Below, one piece after another: positions 17,028 to 23,792 of a DNA stretch of 64,000 nt. The notes under the pieces were generated by a model. It was not told the origin of the DNA and searched no databases. It saw nothing but the letters and a program-made list of their open reading frames with translations. The DNA is from Anaerocolumna jejuensis DSM 15929. GTDB lineage: Bacteria > Bacillota > Clostridia > Lachnospirales > Lachnospiraceae. Within the stretch, counting starts at the first letter, position 1. Every line of letters begins with the position of its first letter. The position numbers and the translations under genes are program-made. The stretch spans positions 62,001-126,000 of the forward strand of contig NZ_FRAC01000010.1 in the NCBI RefSeq assembly GCF_900142215.1, given 5' to 3'.

Positions 17028-17540
17028 TTAAATAGCATTATGGCAAAAAGCTACAATACTGCAAAGGGGAATGTCACAAACTGAACCTACAGAACGCCTT
17101 CTGTTACGATCTCTGTCGCGATCTCTATCACGATCTCTATCACGATCTCTATCACAATCTCTGTCGCGATCTCTATCACGATCTCTGTCGCAATCGCAAT
17201 CTCTGTCGCGATCTCTGTCACGATCTCTGTCACGATCTCTGTCGCGATCTCTGCAGAAATCTCTGTCAAAATCGCAATCTCTGTCGCGGTCTCTGTCATT
17301 TTCATTAAATTCGGCGCTGCAAGAAGGATCTAGAGGACAGGCGGGAGCAAAGCCCTGTCTGGAATCAATACGGACGGTATCACAGCCTACGGAAAGAAGC
17401 ACACCTGTAAAGCCGCATCCGGAAACACCACCACTGGTCGTAAAAATAATAACCGTCTGTCCAACGAATCTGCAAAGATGTCTGGCAAAACTCTGTTCAT
17501 TGTTAAAACCATCAAAATCATTAAAATTATTAAATGACAT
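17028..17540 (-). CDS. Cysteine-rich protein with long Asp-Arg repeat
   Basis: A 170-residue protein. Residues 15-60 (HLCRFVGQTV, SGGVSGCGFTGVLLSVG) and the last 20 residues (SVCDIPLCSIVAFCHNAI) match the neighbour encoded at 17567-17887; between them, about residues 82-152 are an almost pure Asp-Arg dipeptide repeat interrupted by single Cys and Phe. The conserved part looks like a small beta-rich module. No signal peptide. Strong AAGGAGG site; 26 bases after the neighbour's stop, so one operon. A spore-coat or spore-associated role is a guess from the upstream promoter and the Cys-rich, repetitive nature. Family not recognised. Confidence 0.7.
   Translation of the reverse strand: MSFNNFNDFDGFNNEQSFARHLCRFVGQTVIIFTTSGGVSGCGFTGVLLSVGCDTVRIDSRQGFAPACPLDPSCSAEFNENDRDRDRDCDFDRDFCRDRDRDRDRDRDRDRDRDCDCDRDRDRDRDRDCDRDRDRDRDRDRDRDRNRRRSVGSVCDIPLCSIVAFCHNAI
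17107..17298. repeat. Tandem simple repeat encoding (Asp-Arg)n
   Basis: Degenerate 6/12-base units of the form CGATCTCTGTCG or CGATCTCTATCA on the plus strand, in frame inside the minus-strand gene. The unit length is a multiple of three, so slippage would change repeat number without a frameshift. Confidence 0.9.
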
Positions 17541-17566
17541 AAAAAGCCTCCTTATATTCTATAAGA

Positions 17567-17887
17567 TTATACGGCATTATGACAGAAAGCTGCAATCTTA
17601 TCGATTGGGATATCACATACGGAACCTAAGCTGAAGGGTTCGCGACGGCGATTATCAAAATCGATATCCCTGCAACAGGAACTGTTAGGACCGCCGATTG
17701 GATGAGCCGGTGAACTGCCGAAATCTGTTACCAATTGTATAAAGTCATTGTTGATTCCGAAAAGAACACCTGTAAAGCCACATCCGGAAACACCGCCGCT
17801 TTTCGTAAATACTGTAACTGTTTCGCCGACAAACCTGCAAAGACTGTGAACTAAGGATTGGTTTGAGTTAAAACCTCCACATGCCAT
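17567..17887 (-). CDS. Small Cys-rich protein, paralogue without the Asp-Arg repeat
   Basis: A 106-residue protein sharing the N-terminal module (SLCRFVGETVTVFT, SGGVSGCGFTGVLFG) and C-terminal module (SLGSVCDIPIDKIAAFCHNAV) with the downstream gene, but joined by a short linker containing PNSSCCRDIDFDNRRR instead of the repeat. AAAGGAGG lies ahead of the ATG. Function unknown; the pair likely arose by tandem duplication. First gene of the two-gene unit. Confidence 0.75.
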   Translation of the reverse strand: MACGGFNSNQSLVHSLCRFVGETVTVFTKSGGVSGCGFTGVLFGINNDFIQLVTDFGSSPAHPIGGPNSSCCRDIDFDNRRREPFSLGSVCDIPIDKIAAFCHNAV

Positions 17888-17951
17888 ATGATTTCCTCCT
17901 TTAAATATATTAGGTCATCCGATTGTAAATCGATCGTTTATAACCATACTT

Positions 17952-17980
17952 TATAATATGGCCTCGAACAGATAATGTGA
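17952..17980 (-). promoter_or_regulatory. Possible sporulation sigma (K/E-like) promoter
   Basis: On the minus strand CACA (within TCACATTA, 17980-17973) is followed after 15 bases by CATATTATA (17960-17952), resembling the sigma-K form mACm-N16-CATAnnnTA with one base less spacing. It lies about 65 bases ahead of the small Cys-rich gene. Confidence 0.4.
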
Positions 17981-18102
17981 CCTTTTTAGCGATAAAATTA
18001 CAAATTATTTTATATTATTTTTTCCATAATATGTAACTTCATCACAGACTTAAAAAATAAATTGATTATAATAAGGGTATAAACAAAAAAGGAGTGTATA
18101 GT

Positions 18103-18417
18103 ATGAGCGTATTAAAGATAACAAGAGAAAATTTTAAGAGAGAGGTTTTAGAATCGGAAAAACCGGTATTATTGGATTTCTGGGCATCCTGGTGCGGCCC
18201 CTGTAAGATGGTATCACCCATTATTGACCAGGTAGCAGAAGAGAAGAAAGGCATGATAAAGGTCGGAAAGATCAATATAGATGAAGAGGCAGAATTAGCA
18301 GCACAATTCCGTATCATGAGCATACCTACACTGGTTGTAATAAAGGATGGAAAGATAGTAGAGAGTACAGCAGGAGTGAAACCCAAAAATGCAATTCTTT
18401 CCCTGTTGTCGGAATAA
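18103..18417 (+). CDS. trxA: Thioredoxin
   Basis: A 104-residue thioredoxin with the active-site WCGPC (C31, C34), the FWASWC context and cis-proline in SIPTLVV near residue 75. It reduces protein disulfides in the cytoplasm. ATG 18103 follows AAAAGGAG by eight bases; the in-frame GTG at 18094 lies inside that ribosome site and is rejected. No thioredoxin reductase gene adjoins. Ends in a strong terminator. Confidence 0.93.
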   Translation: MSVLKITRENFKREVLESEKPVLLDFWASWCGPCKMVSPIIDQVAEEKKGMIKVGKINIDEEAELAAQFRIMSIPTLVVIKDGKIVESTAGVKPKNAILSLLSE

Positions 18418-18430
18418 AATCCCCAAAATG

Positions 18431-18480
18431 AAACACTGCGGCATATGAGGAAGCTCATGGAAACCGCAGTGTTTATTTAA
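18431..18480 (+). terminator. Terminator after thioredoxin
   Basis: AAACACTGCGG pairs perfectly with CCGCAGTGTTT, followed by ATTTAAAT. Confidence 0.75.
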
Positions 18481-18566
18481 ATATATAACCTTGTGTGCAT
18501 ACCCGCAGCAGGTTTGAGAGTTTAACCGCCGACTTCTTAGAATATTCTATATCTGCGCCTAATATA

Positions 18567-19103
18567 ATGAATCAAGCTAAAAAGCATATCAGAAAGGTTG
18601 CATATCATTTGGAAACCCATGAAATAAAGAATAAGCTAAACGAATATCAGAGAGAAATCGTTCAATACAGCCAGATGCAGACCTTCAGCAGAAATCTCTA
18701 TGAAAAGAACTATTACCAAAGCCTTATACAGAACAGTACGGATAATCTGGCGGCGGAGCTGGAAGAAATATTTGTTACTGCAGCCTATGTACAGGAGAAC
18801 AGGACCGAGAATATCCGGGAAGTACAAAGTGAAGAGACAGAAGAACCGGAAAATCAGCAAAGGGTATTCACCTTAAGTGAGCTTGCTGCTTTTGACGGCA
18901 GCCAGGGAAAGCCTGCTTATGTGGCAGTTAACGGAAGGGTATATGATGTCAGCGGTAAGGCAGCCTGGGCAGGCGGGACACATTTTGCAGGGCTGCGGGC
19001 AGGAAATGATTTATCCGGTCAATTTGCAAGCTGTCACAGGGGGATGGAAGGGATACTTGAACAGCTTCCGGTTGTAGGGGTTATGGCAGCACCGGAAGAA
19101 TAA
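18567..19103 (+). CDS. Cytochrome b5-like heme/steroid-binding domain protein
   Basis: About 178 residues. The N-terminal half is a charged helical region rich in Gln/Glu/Lys; the C-terminal 75 residues form a cytochrome b5-like domain (FTLSELAAFDG, GRVYDVSGKAAWAGGTHFAG, FASCHRG) with two candidate axial His residues in GGTHFAG and SCH. The canonical HPGG is absent, as in other clostridial members. No signal peptide or helix for membrane anchoring is evident. Start is uncertain: ATG 18567 has no good ribosome site, and an in-frame GTG at 18495 is an alternative. Confidence 0.7.
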   Translation: MNQAKKHIRKVAYHLETHEIKNKLNEYQREIVQYSQMQTFSRNLYEKNYYQSLIQNSTDNLAAELEEIFVTAAYVQENRTENIREVQSEETEEPENQQRVFTLSELAAFDGSQGKPAYVAVNGRVYDVSGKAAWAGGTHFAGLRAGNDLSGQFASCHRGMEGILEQLPVVGVMAAPEE

Positions 19104-19192
19104 GTGTTAATAGATTACGCATGGTCTACATATAAATTAATAACAATAGTAGCAGTATCACAGGCAGGCTTGTGATGCCCATAGGGGATTGT

Positions 19193-20893
19193 ATGACGGA
19201 GGCGGAAAGGTATAAAATCACCAGTAATGATTATACGGATATTCTGGCAGAAGGCTTTGAAAGAATCAATGGCATGTTTAATTCGAAAGACTATACTGTA
19301 AACAGGATAAATAATGACTATGCAGTATATCATCCGCCGGCATCGGAGTTAACGATAGACAGCACACAGAAATTCGGCTATCAGTATATCCCGAAATGCT
19401 ATGGACTTATGAATTTATCCAGTAATGAAGTGTCAGGAATAACGAGAGTCCGTATGGATCCGTCTCTGGAATTAAGAGGACAGGGGGTACTGCTTGGATT
19501 TATTGACACGGGGATAGATTATACGAATCCAATATTCCGGTATGCAGATAATACCTCCAGAATAGCGTATATCTGGGACCAGAGTATAGAAAGTGGTAAA
19601 TATCAGGAGGATTTTTATTTTGGGACAGAATACAGCCAGTGGGATATCAATACCGCACTGATAGCGGAGGACCCCTATAGGGTAGTGCCCAGCAGGGATG
19701 AGAATGGACATGGTACGGCATTGGCAGGAATAGCTGCCGGCGGGGAGGACTTATCCGCCTTTTTTTCAGGTGTCGCGCCGGATGCGGAAATTGTAGTAGT
19801 AAAGCTAAAAGAGGCCAAGCAGAATATCAAGGATTTTTTCTGCATTCCTCCCAATGTGCCATGCTATCAGGAAAATGATATTATGTTTGGCATCCAGTAT
19901 CTGATCAATGTTGCTGATAAATTAGAACGTCCCATTGCCATATGTATTGGAATCGGCTCCTCCCAGGGGGCCCATGAAGGGGAAGGGGTATTTTGCAATT
20001 TCTTAAATGATATAGGAAGGATTGCAGGGAAGTCCATAGTAGTAGCAGGAGGCAATGAAGGAAATACAAACCACCATTATTATGGGGAAATAAATCCAAG
20101 TGTGGGTTTTGATGTGGTGAGTCTGAATGTGGGGGAAAATGAATCGGGTTTTACCATGGAATTATGGGGCTTTGCACCAAACATAGTAGCGGTGGAGGTA
20201 TACGCGCCGGACGGCGGTCTGGTAGCAAGGGTGTCAGGAATATTTCTGCAAAGAAGTACTCAGATAGTCAATCACAGAGGTACTGCCATATTTATAGATA
20301 ATCAGTTTAGTGAAGAACGGACAGGGAATCAGCTGATAATGTTCCGGTTTAAAAAACCGTTTTCGGGTGTGTGGAGGTTTGTAGTATCTGGAAGCGGAGA
20401 TTTACTGCTTCGGTATCATATATGGCTTCCTATCAGCAACTTTCTTACCGCAAATACCTATTTTATAAATGGAAACATGGATACTACACTGTCAATTCCG
20501 GCCAACGCCATCAATACCATAGCCATAGCCAACTATAATCACCAGAACCAAAGCCTTTATTATTACAGTGGAAGGGGATTTACAAAAAATGGCGGGTTGA
20601 AGCCGGATGTTGCAGCTCCGGGAGTAAACATAACGGCACCCTCTCTTAGCGGCGGATTTTACAGCTCTACGGGAAGCAGTGAATCGACGGCCCATGCAAC
20701 AGGGGCAATTGCGCTGCTGTTGGAATGGGGAATAATCCGCGGCAATAGCACAAAGTTAAATAATATTCTGATAAGGCGTATCGTTATAAATGGAGCAAGG
20801 CGCTCTCCCACAGTATCATATCCGGACCAGGGCTGGGGGTTTGGCACCATTGACATATACAGGGCCATTCGAAGATACTATGAGGATGATTAA
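19193..20893 (+). CDS. Subtilisin-like serine protease, Csp germination-protease type
   Basis: About 566 residues of the S8 family. The triad residues are visible: Asp in LLGFIDTGIDYTNP, His in RDENGHGTALAG, and Ser in TGSSESTAHATGA (aligned to the usual GTSxA). The large inserted region after the Asn (VVAGGNEGNTNHHYYG) matches clostridial Csp proteases, which process cortex hydrolase SleC during spore germination; the family also has broader members, so the role is inferred. No signal peptide. Start 19193 has AGGGG five bases ahead; ATG 19175 is an alternative. Confidence 0.8.
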   Translation: MTEAERYKITSNDYTDILAEGFERINGMFNSKDYTVNRINNDYAVYHPPASELTIDSTQKFGYQYIPKCYGLMNLSSNEVSGITRVRMDPSLELRGQGVLLGFIDTGIDYTNPIFRYADNTSRIAYIWDQSIESGKYQEDFYFGTEYSQWDINTALIAEDPYRVVPSRDENGHGTALAGIAAGGEDLSAFFSGVAPDAEIVVVKLKEAKQNIKDFFCIPPNVPCYQENDIMFGIQYLINVADKLERPIAICIGIGSSQGAHEGEGVFCNFLNDIGRIAGKSIVVAGGNEGNTNHHYYGEINPSVGFDVVSLNVGENESGFTMELWGFAPNIVAVEVYAPDGGLVARVSGIFLQRSTQIVNHRGTAIFIDNQFSEERTGNQLIMFRFKKPFSGVWRFVVSGSGDLLLRYHIWLPISNFLTANTYFINGNMDTTLSIPANAINTIAIANYNHQNQSLYYYSGRGFTKNGGLKPDVAAPGVNITAPSLSGGFYSSTGSSESTAHATGAIALLLEWGIIRGNSTKLNNILIRRIVINGARRSPTVSYPDQGWGFGTIDIYRAIRRYYEDD

Positions 20894-20917
20894 AGAATGG
20901 TAAGCATAAAAACAAAG

Positions 20918-20957
20918 AAGGGAAAAGGAAGAGCATCATTACTTCCTTTTCCCTTTC
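20918..20957. terminator. Bidirectional terminator
   Basis: AAGGGAAAAGGAAG (20918-20931) pairs perfectly with 20942-20955 between two convergent genes. Confidence 0.8.
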
Positions 20958-20960
20958 CTG

Positions 20961-21329
20961 CTATGGATTCAAATGCTCACTGAACTGTACGGTAAGCCCG
21001 TTAGGATCTTTTACAAAAAGAAAGCGTGTTGAAGGCTCAGGCGAAATCGGTCCTGCTGCAATGGGAATATTTTTTTCCTTCAGTTTCTTCATAAAGTCCT
21101 CCAGAGACTCTGTCATAAAGCCAATGGATATGTCTTTGCCGAATTCAACCGCCTTGGTGTCCTTGCGGCAGATTAATTCCAATTTCGTATCATCGGAACC
21201 TAAAAAAGCTATTTCCTGGCCAGGGCCTGCGAAAAAACGCCTTACCAAAGGAAGACCAGCGATATCCTGATAGAATTTCAAAGACTCCTCCAGGTTATTT
21301 ACATTAACAGTACACCAGCTAAAATGCAT
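20961..21329 (-). CDS. VOC-superfamily (glyoxalase/dioxygenase fold) protein
   Basis: A 122-residue single-domain vicinal-oxygen-chelate protein: MHFSWCTVNVNNLEESLKFY at the start, RFLFVKDPNGLTVQFSEH at the end, with metal-ligand candidates H2, E54 and E118 in the expected places. Members include lyases, dioxygenases and antibiotic-binding proteins; this one cannot be assigned a substrate. AAGAGG precedes the start on minus. Monocistronic. Confidence 0.75.
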   Translation of the reverse strand: MHFSWCTVNVNNLEESLKFYQDIAGLPLVRRFFAGPGQEIAFLGSDDTKLELICRKDTKAVEFGKDISIGFMTESLEDFMKKLKEKNIPIAAGPISPEPSTRFLFVKDPNGLTVQFSEHLNP

Positions 21330-21545
21330 ATGCTACCTCTTTTCCTACAAAATTTTGCTTTCCTTCGCTTAAAACGATAGTTTGCCTGAAAGTTAGTAAT
21401 ATTATAAATCCAACTAAAAGTCTTTGCAAGAGAGTTGTAATTAAGAAAAAAGGTAGAGTGTACAATTTGGCAGCAAGTCAGAAAAGATGTCAGCGATTCC
21501 ACAGAAAAATGGAAAAAAGGATTGCAGCGGCTGCTTTCGGAATCA

Positions 21546-21593
21546 TTGACAAAAAAAGCAGGCGGCGCTATAATCAGTGTATTACAAATGTAA
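21546..21593 (+). promoter_or_regulatory. blaI-blaR1 promoter with BlaI-type operator
   Basis: A perfect consensus promoter, TTGACA (21546-21551), 17 bases, TATAAT (21569-21574), is followed by TTACAAATGTAA (21582-21593), a TTACA-N2-TGTAA dyad covering the start of transcription. Such a site is the core of BlaI/MecI operators, and the same dyad occurs twice at the facing penicillin-binding-protein promoter. Confidence 0.85.
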
Positions 21594-21612
21594 GATTTCG
21601 GGAGGCGCCAGA

Positions 21613-21996
21613 ATGAAAAAATTACCCCAAATATCAGAAGCAGAATATGAAGTAATGAAGGTTATATGGGAAGCTGCTCCGGTGAGTACAAATGAAGTGA
21701 CGGATAAATTGGTTCAGAGCACCGACTGGAGCCCCAAAACCATACAAACCCTGTTAAAGCGTCTGGTGCAAAAGGGGGCTGTCAGTTACCGGAAGGAGAG
21801 CAGAGTATTTGTATATACGCCGCTGGTGAAGCAAACGGAGTATCTGGAACATGAAAACAGTCATTTCTTACAGCGCTTTTATAACGGGAACTTTGCCTCC
21901 ATGCTCACAAGCTACCTGGACAATGACAGCTTTACCGAAAAAGAACTGGACGAACTCCGTGAATTGCTGAAGCAAAGAGAGGGAGGAAGCAGATGA
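21613..21996 (+). CDS. blaI: BlaI/MecI-family repressor
   Basis: A 127-residue winged-helix repressor (ISEAEYEVMKVIWE, SPKTIQTLLKRLVQKGAV) with a C-terminal dimerisation helix pair. BlaI proteins bind TTACA-N2-TGTAA-like operators and are cleaved after the partner M56 receptor senses a beta-lactam. GGAGG lies seven bases before ATG 21613. The stop overlaps the blaR1 start in an ATGA arrangement, so translation is coupled. Confidence 0.92.
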   Translation: MKKLPQISEAEYEVMKVIWEAAPVSTNEVTDKLVQSTDWSPKTIQTLLKRLVQKGAVSYRKESRVFVYTPLVKQTEYLEHENSHFLQRFYNGNFASMLTSYLDNDSFTEKELDELRELLKQREGGSR

Positions 21997-23789
21997 TTTC
22001 TGACTTTACCATGGGCTTTCTGCTGGCGGATGCAGTAATTGCCGTGCTGATAGTTATAATTCTGTTCCTGAAAAAAGCCTTGAAGGCTCATATCTCCAAG
22101 AGAATCCAGTATAATATCTGGTTCCTTCTTTTGCTTGCACTGGCAGTTCCCTTTCTTCCGGTCAGGCAGGAGGGCTTTCTCCATGCCGTAAATCTGGCGG
22201 GGGTGTTAAAAGAAGCCCTGCCGGCGAAAGGAAATGCGGAGGTGGGAGCAGGGAAGGACATCTCCGGTGCAGCCGGGACAGGCTGGATGCAGGATTTCAG
22301 CGTTTCCGTAAAGGGAGAAAGGATTCCCTTTTTCAGTATGGTATTATTCGTTCTTTGGCTTGGCGGAATGGCCGTGACAGCAGGAGTCACCCTTTCCTCC
22401 GGCAGGAAGATGAGGCAGCTGGCCAGGTCAGCCCTGCCGGTACAGGACCAGGAGATAAATGCCCTGTTTGAGGAATGCAAGAAGGAGCTTGGTTTAGGCC
22501 GTAAGGTCAAAATCTACAGCAGTGCCTATGTCAGAAGCCCCGTTGCCTTTGGGCTTTTCCGGCCTTCCATCCTGCTGCCCATCCGGGTGATTAGAGAGTT
22601 TGAACGAAAAGATATACGCTATATTCTCCTTCATGAGCTGATGCATTACCGGTACTGGGACATCCCGGTAAACTACTGGGTATGCCTTACCAGAATACTT
22701 TACTGGTTCCATCCCTTTGTGTGGTATGCCTTAAAGGAAATGCGCACGGACAGGGAGATTGCCTGTGATGCAGCTGTTCTTGCCGTGCTTCGGCAGGAGG
22801 ATTATACGGATTATGGGAATACCTTGATTCAATTTGCCGAGAAGCTGTCCGTCGCTTCCTTTTCCGCTGCCTCCGCTATGGGAGGGACGAAGAAACAATT
22901 AAAAAAGCGCATCATAAGCATTGCCGGTTTCCGCCCGGAAGGCGGCTGGCTGAAGCTTAAGAGCGGACTGGTGCTTTTGGCTGCCGTGTTGATCGTTCTT
23001 TTATTTCTGCCGGGACTGATGGCAAATGCAAAAGGCGGGGAAGCTCCGATTCCTGTTGCTTATGAGACAAGGGAAGACCTTGGCACTTATTTTGGGGATT
23101 ATAAGGGAAGCTTTGTCCTGTATGACCGGAAGCGGCAGGCATATACCATATATAATGAAAAGGGCTCTGCAAAGCGGGTATCTCCGGATTCCACCTATAA
23201 AATCTACAGTGCCTTATTTGCCTTGGAAAACAAGGTAATAACACCGGATTCCTCCCATCTGGACTGGGATAAGACCCAATATTCCTTTGCTGCCTGGAAC
23301 CGGGACCAGGATTTGGATTCTGCCATGGAAAACTCCGTTAACTGGTATTTTAAAACACTGGATGCCAAAAGCGGATTAGCTTCCCTGGAGAAGGATTTTC
23401 ATAAAATCGGTTATGGAAATGAGGACTTGTCCGGTGGAATATCCAACTATTGGATGGAATCCTCCCTGAAAATATCCCCGCTGGAGCAGGTGCGGCTGCT
23501 AAACAGCTTCTGCCAAAATGATTTTCACTTTGATGAAAAGAATGTAGAAGCGGTAAAAAAATCCCTCTGGCTCTCCGGCAGCGGTACAAATGCCCTCTAT
23601 GGCAAGACCGGAACCGGAGCCGTGGATGGGAAGAACGTTAACGGCTGGTTCATTGGCTTTATTGAAACCGGGGATAACACCTATACTTTTGCTTTGAATA
23701 TAAACAAAGAGGATTCCTGCAAGGGCAGTACGGCAGCAAAGATTGCATTAACCATCTTAACGAGCATGGGTATTGATGTACCCCGGTAG
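21993..23789 (+). CDS. blaR1: BlaR1-type beta-lactam sensor/zinc protease
   Basis: A 598-residue full-length BlaR1. Membrane helices at the N-terminus and near residues 110 and 330 flank an M56 gluzincin domain with H214-E215-LM-H218. The extracytoplasmic C-terminus is a class D beta-lactamase-like sensor with S400-T-Y-K403 (acylated serine) and K538-T-G-T. Beta-lactam acylation of S400 would activate the protease and lead to BlaI loss. Both halves are intact. Its stop is three bases from the convergent transpeptidase gene. Confidence 0.93.
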   Translation: MISDFTMGFLLADAVIAVLIVIILFLKKALKAHISKRIQYNIWFLLLLALAVPFLPVRQEGFLHAVNLAGVLKEALPAKGNAEVGAGKDISGAAGTGWMQDFSVSVKGERIPFFSMVLFVLWLGGMAVTAGVTLSSGRKMRQLARSALPVQDQEINALFEECKKELGLGRKVKIYSSAYVRSPVAFGLFRPSILLPIRVIREFERKDIRYILLHELMHYRYWDIPVNYWVCLTRILYWFHPFVWYALKEMRTDREIACDAAVLAVLRQEDYTDYGNTLIQFAEKLSVASFSAASAMGGTKKQLKKRIISIAGFRPEGGWLKLKSGLVLLAAVLIVLLFLPGLMANAKGGEAPIPVAYETREDLGTYFGDYKGSFVLYDRKRQAYTIYNEKGSAKRVSPDSTYKIYSALFALENKVITPDSSHLDWDKTQYSFAAWNRDQDLDSAMENSVNWYFKTLDAKSGLASLEKDFHKIGYGNEDLSGGISNYWMESSLKISPLEQVRLLNSFCQNDFHFDEKNVEAVKKSLWLSGSGTNALYGKTGTGAVDGKNVNGWFIGFIETGDNTYTFALNINKEDSCKGSTAAKIALTILTSMGIDVPR

Positions 23790-23792
23790 GCT

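Noticed and set aside
17071..17634. Plus-strand open frame rich in Ser-Arg/Leu, resembling an RS-domain protein
   Set aside because: It is the antisense reading of the Asp-Arg repeat; the minus-strand frame has proper ribosome sites, a paralogous neighbour and conserved ends.
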